Part shown: one piece after another, positions 9,822 through 19,448 of the stretch
Numbering within the stretch: the stretch's first letter is position 1
Layout: every line of letters begins with the position of its first letter
Source of the DNA: Flavobacteriales bacterium
GTDB taxonomy: Bacteria > Bacteroidota > Bacteroidia > Flavobacteriales_D > Parvicellaceae
Direction: 5' to 3'
Assembly: GCA_029244805.1 (NCBI GenBank)
Contig: JAQWQH010000104.1
Coordinates: forward strand, 1 to 47,602
DNA: 47,602 nucleotides
Made by a program: the position numbers and the translations under genes
Notes under the pieces: generated by a model
What the model was told of the DNA's origin: nothing
The model's input: only the letters and a program-made list of their open reading frames with translations
Database searches by the model: none

Positions 9822-11168
9822 CTACTTATGTCTAAGCCATTTAAACATTTCTTTGTAAGAAGCTTTTTTCCCGTACATGAGTATTCCGGTTCTATAAATA
9901 CGACCAGCAACCCAAGTAGTACCTACAAAAGTTCCAATTAATAAAACCATGGAGGTTATTATTTCCAGGGCTAAACCTTCTGCGCCCATGGAAACTCTCA
10001 CTAACATAACAATTGGAGAGGTGAATGGAATTTGACTACACCATTCTACTGCAACACTATTTGGATTGTCTATCGCCATAGCTGCTACGATATATCCAAA
10101 GATTAAAGGAGCGGTAATTGGCAAAATAAACTGTTGCGTATCTGTTTCGCTGTCCACTGCGGCACCAACAGCTGCCATTAGCGATCCATAGAGTAAGTAC
10201 CCTCCAATAAAATAGAAAATAAATAAGCCTATCATTAACCCCCAAGGAATTTGATTAAAGATTAAATCTTGAAATTCTTTTCCAACATCTTCCGCTTCAG
10301 AATTAACGGGTTCTATTTCTATTCCAACAGCAACTTGTTCCATTTGTGCTGTTTCTGCCATTTTTTGAGGGCTCATCATATCGGGAAATACGGCAAGGCT
10401 TAAGGTTGTTGTTAGCGTAAGGGAGAGTATTACCCAAATAATAAATTGTGTTAGGCCAACAAACATGATTCCAATAATTTTACCCATCATTAATTCGAAT
10501 GGTTTTACAGAGGAAACAATAACTTCTACTATTCGATTTGATTTTTCCTCTATCACTCCTTTCATGACTTGTATGCCATACATGAAAATAAACATGTAAA
10601 TCATTAGTCCAAATATAAAACCAACACCAGCGCGCATACCTACATTTTTTTCCTCATTCGAAACAACATCAATGGTATGTAGTTGAACTTTATTTTTTAA
10701 TCGAGAATAATCCTCGTTGCTAATATTGAGTTCTTTTAACCTTAAGCGTTCAATCGAACCATCAACAATATTTTCTAAGTGCCTTTGAACATTAGAGCTA
10801 GGAGCGTCTTTGTAGAATAATTTTCCAACACTCGTATTTCCAGAAACAATGTTTCCGGGTAAATAAAGAAAGATGTCATATTGGTCATTTTTTTTAAGGA
10901 AAGTTTTTCCATCATCAATATTTTCTATCCCCTCATCTTGACTGGAGGTAAGATGATATTTTTCCGACTGTAACAAGGTGTTACTTAAAACATAGGTGTC
11001 ATCTAGGACTAAAATGTTTAAATCTTTTTCTTCTTGTTGCCCCAACCAAATTGCCCCAACCAAGAATCCAACTATTAATATGGGCCCTAAAATAGTCATT
11101 AAGAGGAAAGATTTTTTCTTAACCCTTGTTGTATATTCTCGTTTTATTATTAAACCAATCTTACCCAT
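9822..11168 (-). CDS. ABC-2 type transporter permease (NatB-like)
   Basis: N-terminal MGKIGLIIKREYTTRVKKKSFLLMTILGPIL, large extracytoplasmic region, TM cluster with GVIEEKSNRIVEVIVSSVKPFELMMGKIIGI. Confidence 0.85.
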   Translation of the reverse strand: MGKIGLIIKREYTTRVKKKSFLLMTILGPILIVGFLVGAIWLGQQEEKDLNILVLDDTYVLSNTLLQSEKYHLTSSQDEGIENIDDGKTFLKKNDQYDIFLYLPGNIVSGNTSVGKLFYKDAPSSNVQRHLENIVDGSIERLRLKELNISNEDYSRLKNKVQLHTIDVVSNEEKNVGMRAGVGFIFGLMIYMFIFMYGIQVMKGVIEEKSNRIVEVIVSSVKPFELMMGKIIGIMFVGLTQFIIWVILSLTLTTTLSLAVFPDMMSPQKMAETAQMEQVAVGIEIEPVNSEAEDVGKEFQDLIFNQIPWGLMIGLFIFYFIGGYLLYGSLMAAVGAAVDSETDTQQFILPITAPLIFGYIVAAMAIDNPNSVAVEWCSQIPFTSPIVMLVRVSMGAEGLALEIITSMVLLIGTFVGTTWVAGRIYRTGILMYGKKASYKEMFKWLRHK

Positions 11169-12138
11169 CTTGATTTGTATTTTCGTTTGTCACTTCTTTT
11201 TTAGAGTTAGATTCGTTTTCGACTGCTCTAATAAATATTTCATTCATACTAGGAATAACTTTATTTACACTTTCAATTTCCACAGCATTAATAATTCCTT
11301 TGAGGAAGTCATTTAATTGAGTTCCTCCTGTTAGTTTGATAGTTGCTTTAGCATGATTTTTCCCCAGTTGCTCGTTGTTCACCATTTCCCATCCTCCCCA
11401 AATAGCGTTGGCAAAAGCTACGCCTGTACCTTTAAATTCAATAATGTACTTTTCTTCAGAAAATTGTTGTTTTACGTCATTTACTTTTCCGCCTAATATC
11501 TTTTTTGAATTATTAATGAGAGCAATGTTGTCGCATATTTCCTCGACTGAACCCATGTTGTGGGTAGATAATATTATAGTAGCACCTTCATCCCTGAGCT
11601 TAAGTATTTCGCTCTTCACTAGGTTTGTGTTGATTGGGTCAAATCCACTAAAGGGTTCGTCTAATATTAAAAGTTGAGGTCTATGCACAACCGTGGTAAT
11701 AAACTGTATTTTCTGTGCCATCCCTTTCGAGAGTTCATCAACTGTTTTATTCCACCATGTGTCTATTTCAAATTTTTTAAACCAAAGCATTAATTCTTGT
11801 TTGGCCTGTTTCTTTGACATGCCTTTTAATTGGGCCAAGTATACTGCTTGTTCACCAATTTTCATTTTCTTATAAAGCCCCCTCTCTTCAGGAAGATAGC
11901 CTATCTGCTTTACATGTTCTCTTTGCAAAGGTTTACCGTCAATCAGTATTTTGCCTGAATCAGGTGCAGTAATTTGATTGATTATTCGAATTAAGGATGT
12001 TTTTCCTGCTCCATTAGGCCCGAGTAAACCAAATATACTTTGTTTAGGAACTTTGATACAGACATTGTCTAATGCTCGATGTCCTGAGTATTCTTTAATA
12101 ATGTTTTTCGCTTCGAAAATTGGTGTTTCGTTGGTCAT
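11161..12138 (-). CDS. ABC transporter ATP-binding protein (NatA-like)
   Basis: Walker A GLLGPNGAGKTSL, signature ELSKGMAQKIQF, Walker B LLILDEPFSGFDP; overlaps the downstream permease by 8 nt. Confidence 0.92.
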   Translation of the reverse strand: MTNETPIFEAKNIIKEYSGHRALDNVCIKVPKQSIFGLLGPNGAGKTSLIRIINQITAPDSGKILIDGKPLQREHVKQIGYLPEERGLYKKMKIGEQAVYLAQLKGMSKKQAKQELMLWFKKFEIDTWWNKTVDELSKGMAQKIQFITTVVHRPQLLILDEPFSGFDPINTNLVKSEILKLRDEGATIILSTHNMGSVEEICDNIALINNSKKILGGKVNDVKQQFSEEKYIIEFKGTGVAFANAIWGGWEMVNNEQLGKNHAKATIKLTGGTQLNDFLKGIINAVEIESVNKVIPSMNEIFIRAVENESNSKKEVTNENTNQDG

Positions 12139-12158
12139 GTAGTAAATCTACTAAAAAA

Positions 12159-12188
12159 ATGTAAAAAGGGGAATACAAGATTCCCCTT
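12159..12188 (-). terminator. Rho-independent terminator for grpE-dnaJ transcription
   Basis: On the minus strand AAGGGGAAT-CTTGT-ATTCCCCTT (perfect 9-bp stem, 5-nt loop) followed by TTTAC, just after the dnaJ stop. Confidence 0.75.
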
Positions 12189-12213
12189 CAATAGTTAAGA
12201 TATGTAATAAGTT

Positions 12214-13314
12214 TTATCCAAATGGGTTTTTCACTCGGTCAAAAAAACTTTTGGTCTTTCCAGGCGTTGGGTTAAAGTTTTCACTTTCCTTTAATCCTTC
12301 TAAAGTTTGCCTTTCTTCTTTGGTTAGTTTTTGAGGGGTCCAGACTAGTACATTAATTAATATGTCTCCTCTACCGTAACCATTTAATTCTGGTATTCCT
12401 TTGTTTCTTAATCTGAGAACTTTACCGCTTTGTGTTCCGGGCGCAATTTTAATTTTTGCTTTACCATCGACTAAAGGAACTTCAACCTGAGAGCCCATTG
12501 CCGCGTCGACAAAACTGATGTGTAAATCGTAATGAAGGTCACTTCCATCTCTGTATAATGTATCATGCTCTTCTTCAGTGATAACAATTATTAAATCACC
12601 TGGGACTCCGCCTCCAGGAGCATCGTTTCCACTCCCTTGCATGTTTAATTGCATACCATCTTCAACACCAGCAGGAATGTTAATTGGAACAACAACAGGT
12701 TTCTTTTCTAATCCACTGGAATCGACTCCAGGTGGTCTTTTCCCAACAGTTTGACCAGCTCCTCCACAACTTGGACAAGTTGATGCAGTTTGCATGGCAC
12801 CTAAAATTGTGTTGGTTACTCTAGTTACTTGGCCAGAACCACCGCATGTAGAACAAGAATTGAATTCAACACCCTCGGCATTCACCATTTTGTTGACTTT
12901 AATCTTTTTCTCTACGCCGTTTACTATTTCCTCTAGCGTTAATGTCAATTTAACACGAAGATTAGAGCCTTTTCTTCTTCTAGGACCTCTACTTCTGCCT
13001 CCTCCGAAACCGCCACCACCTCCAAAGATGTCGCCAAACTGCGAGAATATGTCATCCATATTCATGCCGCCACCACCAAATCCTTGCTGCCCCATTCCAG
13101 CATGACCGAATTGGTCATATTGTTGTCTTTTTTGGGCATCTCCTAAAACCTCATAAGCCTCTGCCGCCTCTTTGAATTTAGATTCTGCACTTGTGTCATC
13201 CGGATTTTTGTCTGGATGAAATTTGATTGCCATCTTTCGATACGCTTTTTTTATCTCACCTTCAGAAGCGCCTTTTGAAAGGCCTAGTATGTCGTAATAA
13301 TCTCTTTTACTCAT
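12214..13314 (-). CDS. dnaJ: Chaperone DnaJ
   Basis: J domain [40 protein letters not shown] (HPD), G/F region, two CxxCxGxG motifs ([16 protein letters not shown]), [16 protein letters not shown]. Confidence 0.95.
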   Translation of the reverse strand: MSKRDYYDILGLSKGASEGEIKKAYRKMAIKFHPDKNPDDTSAESKFKEAAEAYEVLGDAQKRQQYDQFGHAGMGQQGFGGGGMNMDDIFSQFGDIFGGGGGFGGGRSRGPRRRKGSNLRVKLTLTLEEIVNGVEKKIKVNKMVNAEGVEFNSCSTCGGSGQVTRVTNTILGAMQTASTCPSCGGAGQTVGKRPPGVDSSGLEKKPVVVPINIPAGVEDGMQLNMQGSGNDAPGGGVPGDLIIVITEEEHDTLYRDGSDLHYDLHISFVDAAMGSQVEVPLVDGKAKIKIAPGTQSGKVLRLRNKGIPELNGYGRGDILINVLVWTPQKLTKEERQTLEGLKESENFNPTPGKTKSFFDRVKNPFG

Positions 13315-13319
13315 GGGTT

Positions 13320-13895
13320 TTAGTTTCCAACAACAACTTTAGCAAATCGAATTACTTTGTCGCCTAATAAATATCCTGGTTCGATTACATCTAATACGGT
13401 TCCTTTTTTCTTTTTGGAAGGAGCTGGTATTTGCGTTAAAGCTTCATGCTTGTCCACATCAAATACTTCTCCTAAGGAATCCATAGATTTTAATCCTTTT
13501 GTTTCTAAAGTGTGCGAAAATTTATGCTGTATCAGTTTAAAACCTTCTTTCACAGCTTCGATGTCTTCACTTTTGTTATTGTTGTCAATAGCTCTTTGAA
13601 AATCGTCCAACACAGGAAGGAGATCTTTAATAATATCTTGTCCAGCAGTCTTAGTAAGAGTGATTTTTTCTTTTGCCGTTCTTCTTCTAAAATTATCAAA
13701 TTCAGAATATAGACGAAGAAATTTTTCGTTCGCTGCTGAAATTTCTGCTTCTTTTTGTTCTAACTCAGAAAGTTCTGGAACTTCTTCCATTTCTCCCTCT
13801 TCTTTTTCAGGTTTAACCTCTTCATTAGCTTCTTCTTCATTGTTAATCACCTCTTGGTTTTCAACGTTTTCCTCCGTATTTTCTTTGTTACTCAT
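13320..13895 (-). CDS. grpE: Nucleotide exchange factor GrpE
   Basis: Acidic N-terminus, [56 protein letters not shown]. Confidence 0.95.
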   Translation of the reverse strand: MSNKENTEENVENQEVINNEEEANEEVKPEKEEGEMEEVPELSELEQKEAEISAANEKFLRLYSEFDNFRRRTAKEKITLTKTAGQDIIKDLLPVLDDFQRAIDNNNKSEDIEAVKEGFKLIQHKFSHTLETKGLKSMDSLGEVFDVDKHEALTQIPAPSKKKKGTVLDVIEPGYLLGDKVIRFAKVVVGN

Positions 13896-13925
13896 TCCTT
13901 CATCTTTTAAGTAGGAATCCTTTTT

Positions 13926-13941
13926 ATCAAAAACGTGCCAA
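13926..13941 (-). promoter_or_regulatory. Candidate promoter element TTGGCACGTTTTTGAT upstream of grpE
   Basis: Minus-strand TTGGCACG-TTT-TTGAT 31 nt upstream of grpE, resembling a sigma-54 -24 element with an off-spaced -12-like box. Confidence 0.35.
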
Positions 13942-14036
13942 TTAATCTGTTAGGTCAAAGTGGCAGAATATTGAGCTTCTCGTAGCGATTACTGCTAAGA
14001 TTGACAGATTTAGTGATCGATGTGTCAGTTTTGGAG

Positions 14037-14085
14037 CATAAAAAAAACCAGTTAAATAAACAGGGTTCTATTGGTTGTTAACAAT
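14037..14085 (-). terminator. Possible terminator downstream of the TlpA-like gene
   Basis: Minus strand AACCA...TGGTT followed by a T8 tract (TGGTTTTTTTTATG); short stem, long loop. Confidence 0.35.
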
Positions 14086-14092
14086 TAATTGA

Positions 14093-14665
14093 CTAGAGTT
14101 TTTCAACCAATTTATCTAAGTCTTGATGCAGTTGAATACCTCTTAAATTTTTTGCAATTATTTTACCATTTTCATCAATTAAAAAACTCATAGGTATGGA
14201 GTTTACATGATATAGCGCGGCTGCTTTGCTGTTCCAATACAATAAATCACTGACATGATACTTCCATATCAACCCATCTTTTGCAATTGCGCTTTTCCAT
14301 GGGCCAATACTTTTGTCTAAGGAAACACTGAAAATTTCGAATCCTTTGGCGTTTTTAAACTTAGCTTTACCGTACTTGTTATAGGCCTTTACAACATTTG
14401 GATTTTCTCTTCTACATGGTCCGCACCAAGACGCCCAAAAATCAATCAAAACTACTTTGCCGCGTAAATCAGATAAATTCATTTCCTTTCCATCAGGGCT
14501 TTTTAATTTAATATTAGGCGCAATGTCTCCTATGTTTGTCCCCGTCTGATTTACTATAATATGTGTTTTGTTCTTTTTACTTTTTTTCTTTTTAGGAGGC
14601 CAAGCAAAATTGGAAGCAGTTAACACTACGAGTGAAAGTATGATGATTAATTTAAATTGTTTCAT
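14093..14665 (-). CDS. TlpA-like thioredoxin-family protein (secreted)
   Basis: Signal peptide, GDIAPNIKLKSPDGKEMNLSDLRGKVVLIDFWASWCGPCRRENPNVVKAY with WCGPC active site. Confidence 0.9.
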   Translation of the reverse strand: MKQFKLIIILSLVVLTASNFAWPPKKKKSKKNKTHIIVNQTGTNIGDIAPNIKLKSPDGKEMNLSDLRGKVVLIDFWASWCGPCRRENPNVVKAYNKYGKAKFKNAKGFEIFSVSLDKSIGPWKSAIAKDGLIWKYHVSDLLYWNSKAAALYHVNSIPMSFLIDENGKIIAKNLRGIQLHQDLDKLVEKL

Positions 14666-14758
14666 TGTGTTTTAAGAAATTTAATTTTTTGAACTAAACT
14701 ATTTAAGTAGCAATTATTATTCCAAATATCTGTGGATAGTAGACTAAAGTTATTGATT

Positions 14759-16063
14759 TCAAATTCTTTTTATATCTGCCCCTAAATTATTCAACCTTAA
14801 TTCAATACCTTGATAACCTCTATCAATTTGTTCAATATTTTTTATTACGCTTTTACCTTCAGCTGATAAAGCTGCTATTAATAAAGATACCCCGGCTCTG
14901 ATGTCTGGAGATGTCATCGTGATTCCTCGAAGTGGTGATTTTCTATTCAGTCCAATAACATTAGCTCTGTGGGGATCACAAAGAATAATTTGAGCCCCCA
15001 TGTCGATTAATTTATCTGTAAAAAATAAGCGGCTTTCAAACATTTTTTGATGTATTAAAACACTTCCTTTTGCTTGCGTTGCAACGACTAAAATGATACT
15101 TAAAAGGTCAGGTGTAAATCCTGGCCATGGTGCATCTGAAATGGTTAAAATTGAACCATCAATATACGAATCAATCTCATAATTATCTTGAGCGGGAATG
15201 TAAATGTCATCTCCTTTTCTTTCTAGTTTAATTCCTAATTTCTTGAAAACTCCAGGAATTTGTCCTAGGTTATCGTAAGAAACATCTTTAATCGTAATTT
15301 CTGATTGAGTCATTGCTGCTAAACCTATGAAGCTGCCTATTTCAATCATATCAGGAAGAATTCGATGTTCGCAGCCACCTAGTTTTTCAACCCCTTCAAT
15401 ACTTAACATATTCGAGCCTAATCCGGTAATATTTGCGCCCATGCTATTGAGCATTTTACAGAGTTGCTGGATATATGGTTCGCAAGCTGCGTTGTATATA
15501 GTAGTTTTTCCTTCAGCCAAAACAGCAGCCATAATAATATTCGCTGTACCTGTTACAGATGCCTCGTCAAGGAGCATATAACAGCCTTTTAACCTTTTGG
15601 CCTCAGCTTTATAGAAGTTTGTTTTTGCGTCATAATTAAAATTAGCGCCTAGTCTTTCAAATCCAATGAAATGCGTGTCAATTCTTCTTCTTCCAATTTT
15701 GTCTCCGCCAGGTTTCGGTATATATCCTTTGCCAAACCTAGCCAATAATGGACCCACAACCATAATTGATCCCCTGAGACCTCCACCTTTTTCTTTGAAT
15801 TCTTCCGTCATCATGAAGTCAACATCTACTTCATCTGATTGAAAACTGTATTTTCCTTTGTCTAGTTTTTCAATTTTTACACCTAAAGCTTGTAATAGAT
15901 TTATTAGTTTATTGACATCAATAATGTCAGGAACGTTATCTATGATAACCTTTTCGGGAGTTAATAAAACAGCATTTATTACTTGCAATGCTTCGTTTTT
16001 CGCACCTTGAGGGATTAAATCTCCTTTTAATTTATTACCTCCATGAATTTCAAAAGCTCCCAT
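14759..16063 (-). CDS. murA: UDP-N-acetylglucosamine 1-carboxyvinyltransferase MurA
   Basis: MGAFEIHGGNKLKGDLIPQGAKNEALQVINAVLLT, RPGGDKIGRRRIDTHF-like region, DIRAGVSLLIAALSAEGKSVIKNIEQIDRGYQGIELRLNNLGADIKRI. Confidence 0.92.
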   Translation of the reverse strand: MGAFEIHGGNKLKGDLIPQGAKNEALQVINAVLLTPEKVIIDNVPDIIDVNKLINLLQALGVKIEKLDKGKYSFQSDEVDVDFMMTEEFKEKGGGLRGSIMVVGPLLARFGKGYIPKPGGDKIGRRRIDTHFIGFERLGANFNYDAKTNFYKAEAKRLKGCYMLLDEASVTGTANIIMAAVLAEGKTTIYNAACEPYIQQLCKMLNSMGANITGLGSNMLSIEGVEKLGGCEHRILPDMIEIGSFIGLAAMTQSEITIKDVSYDNLGQIPGVFKKLGIKLERKGDDIYIPAQDNYEIDSYIDGSILTISDAPWPGFTPDLLSIILVVATQAKGSVLIHQKMFESRLFFTDKLIDMGAQIILCDPHRANVIGLNRKSPLRGITMTSPDIRAGVSLLIAALSAEGKSVIKNIEQIDRGYQGIELRLNNLGADIKRI

Positions 16064-16077
16064 TCTTTGACTATGTT

Positions 16078-16770
16078 TTATCTGTTATTCCTTTTATGAT
16101 TTTTATGTCTCCCTTTATTGTTGCTATTACTTTTGGACCTATTGTTATTTGATTTTTTTGGTTTTGAAAATGAGGCGTCTTTTGGAACAGACTTACTTCT
16201 CATGGTACGTAATATTTCGGCAGTATCTTGAAGGTCTGCAACGTCAACTGTTAGTTTACCTCCCGATAATTCTTCTAATTGCTTAATAATTGTGTTGTCG
16301 TTTACAGTGTCTCTATTCCAAAGCAGATATGATGTTTTTAGCAGATTTGCTATACGAATAGTTAGGTACTTTTTTTCCTCCCCTTCTGGATATTTTACTG
16401 CGGCAGAAATCATTTCTTCTAAAACTTTACCGTAATGGCCGTACTTAATTTTTTTGTGCGGATAATCGACTTTTTCTGGCTTTGACTTAAATGATTCTTC
16501 GCTTGGTATTGGATATGGAGAATCAACATCCAATTTAAAATCTGCCATAATAAATAGATGTGCCCATAATTTATGCGTGAAATCTTCTACATCTCTAAGC
16601 TGAGGTTTTAATTGCCCCATAACTTTGATTATTGCTTGTGCACACTTATTCCTTTCTTCTTTGTCTGCAATTGAAACACAGTGATGAATCATGTTTTGAA
16701 CGTTTCTTCCGTATTCTGGAATAATCATTTTTTCACGACTGGTGTTGTAATCTAATTCTAATGTTTTTAA
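16078..16770 (-). CDS. DUF4290 domain-containing protein
   Basis: MLKTLELDYNTSREKMIIPEYGRNVQNMIHHCVSIADKEERNKCAQAIIKVMGQLKP...KLWAHLFIMADFKLDVDSPYPIP, typical DUF4290 next to murA. Track ORF begins at 16830; the internal ATG at 16770 is preferred. Confidence 0.85.
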   Translation of the reverse strand, partial: LKTLELDYNTSREKMIIPEYGRNVQNMIHHCVSIADKEERNKCAQAIIKVMGQLKPQLRDVEDFTHKLWAHLFIMADFKLDVDSPYPIPSEESFKSKPEKVDYPHKKIKYGHYGKVLEEMISAAVKYPEGEEKKYLTIRIANLLKTSYLLWNRDTVNDNTIIKQLEELSGGKLTVDVADLQDTAEILRTMRSKSVPKDASFSKPKKSNNNRSKSNSNNKGRHKNHKRNNR

Positions 16771-16858
16771 CATGATTTGTATTAATGTTCTTTTATTTAA
16801 ATTGTTTCCGACGGCAATAAAATGGAACAATTACAGCTTTACATCTACTTGATGTTTC

Positions 16859-16891
16859 CAAAAGTAGTAATAATATTATTAAAACTCCAAA
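16859..16891 (-). promoter_or_regulatory. Bacteroidota-type promoter TTTG-N21-TACTTTTG for the DUF4290-murA operon
   Basis: Minus strand: TTTG (16891-16888), 21-nt spacer, TACTTTTG (16866-16859), matching TTTG / TAnnTTTG. Confidence 0.65.
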
Positions 16892-16991
16892 TCAGGTGAA
16901 TGATTCTATATAGAATGCTGATTTTATATGCGATTCATGAATTTATTCATTAAATACATTTTTATTTCATTTGTGGAAATTCTGTTAATTT

Positions 16992-19322
16992 TTATCCGAT
17001 TACATTGAGTTTAGCATATTTAAGTAAAAGTTGTTTTTGCCCTTTCTCAGGAAAGAAAACTGTTGCTTTGACATTTGGTGGAGTTCCTTCAATGTTTATT
17101 ACTTTTCCTTTTCCAAATCTTTCATGAGACACTTTTGCACCAACTACAATTCTTTTTACATCAACTTCCGACCCTTCTTTATTTTCAACACTTTCAATAC
17201 GCTTTAGATTTTTCTTATTATATGTGCTGGATGTAGTTATTGTGGGCATAGCTTTCTTGGTTTTATAGGTGTTAGTTCCTTTTTTTGAACTAAAGCCAGA
17301 ACTGTTGTTTGCTGGCATTCCAAATGGCAAGTCATTCTTTTCTTCATTTCTTGAAAATACACGCTCCATATTGAGAAACCTGCTGTCAACTTCTTCAATG
17401 AATCTGCTCATTTCACATTGAACCAATTGTCCCCATCGATAGCGACTTGTGGCAAATGATAAAGTTGCTTTTTTCTTGGCTCGCGTTATTGCTACATAAA
17501 ACAATCTTCTTTCCTCTTCCAGTTCCGAACGGGTGTTTAATGCCATTTGAGACGGGAATAAGTTTTCCTCTAGTCCCACAACATAAACATATTGGAATTC
17601 AAGCCCTTTTGCAGCATGAACAGTCATTAGACTTATTTTGTTTTTATCATCAGGATCGTCATTATCGGCATCAGTCAGTAGGGCTACGTCTATTAGAAAA
17701 TCCGGAAGTGTTACAATCTGTTCTTCACTTGTTTTCTGTGTTTCAACAAATCCTTTTATTCCATTTAACAACTCCTGAATGTTATCGTACTTAGCTACTC
17801 CCTCAGGAGTTTTGTCAGTATAAAGTTCCTTCAGTATTCCGCTGTTTACTGCTATTTCGTTGCATAAATCAAAAGCAGAGTCTGACGAGATTTTAGTAGC
17901 AAAACTTTTTATCATAGTGACAAATTCTCCTATTTTATTCTGAGTCCCGGTATTTAATTTCAGTCCATTTTCAACAGGATTTTCCAAAACCTCCCATAGG
18001 CTTTTGTCATTTTCGTTAGCGCAAACTCTTGCTTTGTCAATTGTTGTAAGGCCAATTCCTCTTTTTGGGTAATTGATTACTCTCTTTAAAGCCTCTTCAT
18101 CGTTATGATTGGCAGTTAATCGAAAGTATGCCAATGTGTCTTTGATTTCTTTTCGTTGATAAAAAGATAATCCACCAAAAATTCTGTAAGGAATATTAAG
18201 TTTTCTTAAAGATTCTTCAAAGGAACGGGACTGAGCATTTGTTCTATACAATATAGCGAAATCAGAGTTTAAAGCCTGCTCGCTATTTTTTATGTCAAAA
18301 ATGTCATTTGAGATTAATTTCCCTTCCTCATTATCAGAATAAGTTTTTAAGACCTTTATTTTTTCTCCTTCACTATTAGAAGTCCAGACATTTTTCTTTA
18401 TCTGGTTTTTGTTGTTGGATATAATACTATTTGCGGCGTCTACAATTACTTTTGTTGATCTATAGTTTTGCTCTAATTTGTACAAATTATAATCAGGATA
18501 GTCTTTTTTAAAATTTAATATGTTTTGAATATTGGCACCCCTGAATGCATAGATGCTTTGCGCATCATCTCCAACAACACAAATGTTTTCATGTCTTGCT
18601 GCTAATCTTTTAACAATAAGATATTGCGAGTAATTAGTATCCTGGTACTCATCTACTAAAATGTATTTAAATTTCTCCTGATATTTTAGTAAAACATCAG
18701 GATGGTTTTTTAGTAAAATATTTGTTTTGAAAAGCAGATCGTCAAAATCCATTGCATGAGCTTTGAAACATCTTTTTTCATATTCAATGTATACTTCATG
18801 CAATCGCGGTCTTCCGGTAGACCTATCATCAGCCATAATGCCTGTGTCATCCATGTAGGCGCGTGCAGAAATAAGGTTGTTTTTTGCCGACGAGATTCTA
18901 GAATATACAATACCTGGTTTATAAAGCTTATCGTCCAAGCCAAGTTCTTTCACTATTGTCTTTATTAAGCTTTTGGTGTCTTGTGTGTCGTAAATTGTAA
19001 AGTTATTTGGATATCCAATCTTTTCACTTTCCACTCTTAGTATTCTTGCAAAAACAGAGTGGAATGTTCCCATCCAAATACTTCTTCCACTATCGGAACC
19101 AATAATTGTAGAAATACGTTCTTTCATTTCCTTGGCAGCTTTATTGGTAAAAGTAAGTGCCAAAATATTAAATGAATCAACTCCATTATCTATTAAATGA
19201 GCAATTCGATAGGTTAAAACCCTCGTTTTTCCAGATCCTGCGCCCGCAATAACCATTAATGGTCCCTGTAAATGCGTGGTGGCAACTCTCTGTGCTTCAT
19301 TTAATTCTTTCAAATATTCCAT
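16992..19322 (-). CDS. UvrD/PcrA-family ATP-dependent DNA helicase
   Basis: MEYLKELNEAQRVATTHLQGPLMVIAGAGSGKTRVLTYRIAHLI, FKYILVDEYQDTNYSQYLIVKRLA, VVGDDAQSIYAFRGANIQNIL, LMTVHAAKGLEFQYVYVVGLEENLFPS. Track start at 19367 is upstream of the likelier ATG at 19322. Confidence 0.93.
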   Translation of the reverse strand: MEYLKELNEAQRVATTHLQGPLMVIAGAGSGKTRVLTYRIAHLIDNGVDSFNILALTFTNKAAKEMKERISTIIGSDSGRSIWMGTFHSVFARILRVESEKIGYPNNFTIYDTQDTKSLIKTIVKELGLDDKLYKPGIVYSRISSAKNNLISARAYMDDTGIMADDRSTGRPRLHEVYIEYEKRCFKAHAMDFDDLLFKTNILLKNHPDVLLKYQEKFKYILVDEYQDTNYSQYLIVKRLAARHENICVVGDDAQSIYAFRGANIQNILNFKKDYPDYNLYKLEQNYRSTKVIVDAANSIISNNKNQIKKNVWTSNSEGEKIKVLKTYSDNEEGKLISNDIFDIKNSEQALNSDFAILYRTNAQSRSFEESLRKLNIPYRIFGGLSFYQRKEIKDTLAYFRLTANHNDEEALKRVINYPKRGIGLTTIDKARVCANENDKSLWEVLENPVENGLKLNTGTQNKIGEFVTMIKSFATKISSDSAFDLCNEIAVNSGILKELYTDKTPEGVAKYDNIQELLNGIKGFVETQKTSEEQIVTLPDFLIDVALLTDADNDDPDDKNKISLMTVHAAKGLEFQYVYVVGLEENLFPSQMALNTRSELEEERRLFYVAITRAKKKATLSFATSRYRWGQLVQCEMSRFIEEVDSRFLNMERVFSRNEEKNDLPFGMPANNSSGFSSKKGTNTYKTKKAMPTITTSSTYNKKNLKRIESVENKEGSEVDVKRIVVGAKVSHERFGKGKVINIEGTPPNVKATVFFPEKGQKQLLLKYAKLNVIG

Positions 19323-19448
19323 GCTGCAAAAGTAACAAAATGATAGGTTTGAGTTTAATAAATTCAAATTGAATCATTAATTATTCTACAAACGGCAATT
19401 ATTAGCACCTCAATAAGATTGCATTACTGTTTATATTCCTATTTTTAT

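Noticed and set aside
12794-13105. 103-aa plus-strand ORF rich in proline
   Set aside because: Antisense of the DnaJ Gly/Phe-rich region, explaining its composition.
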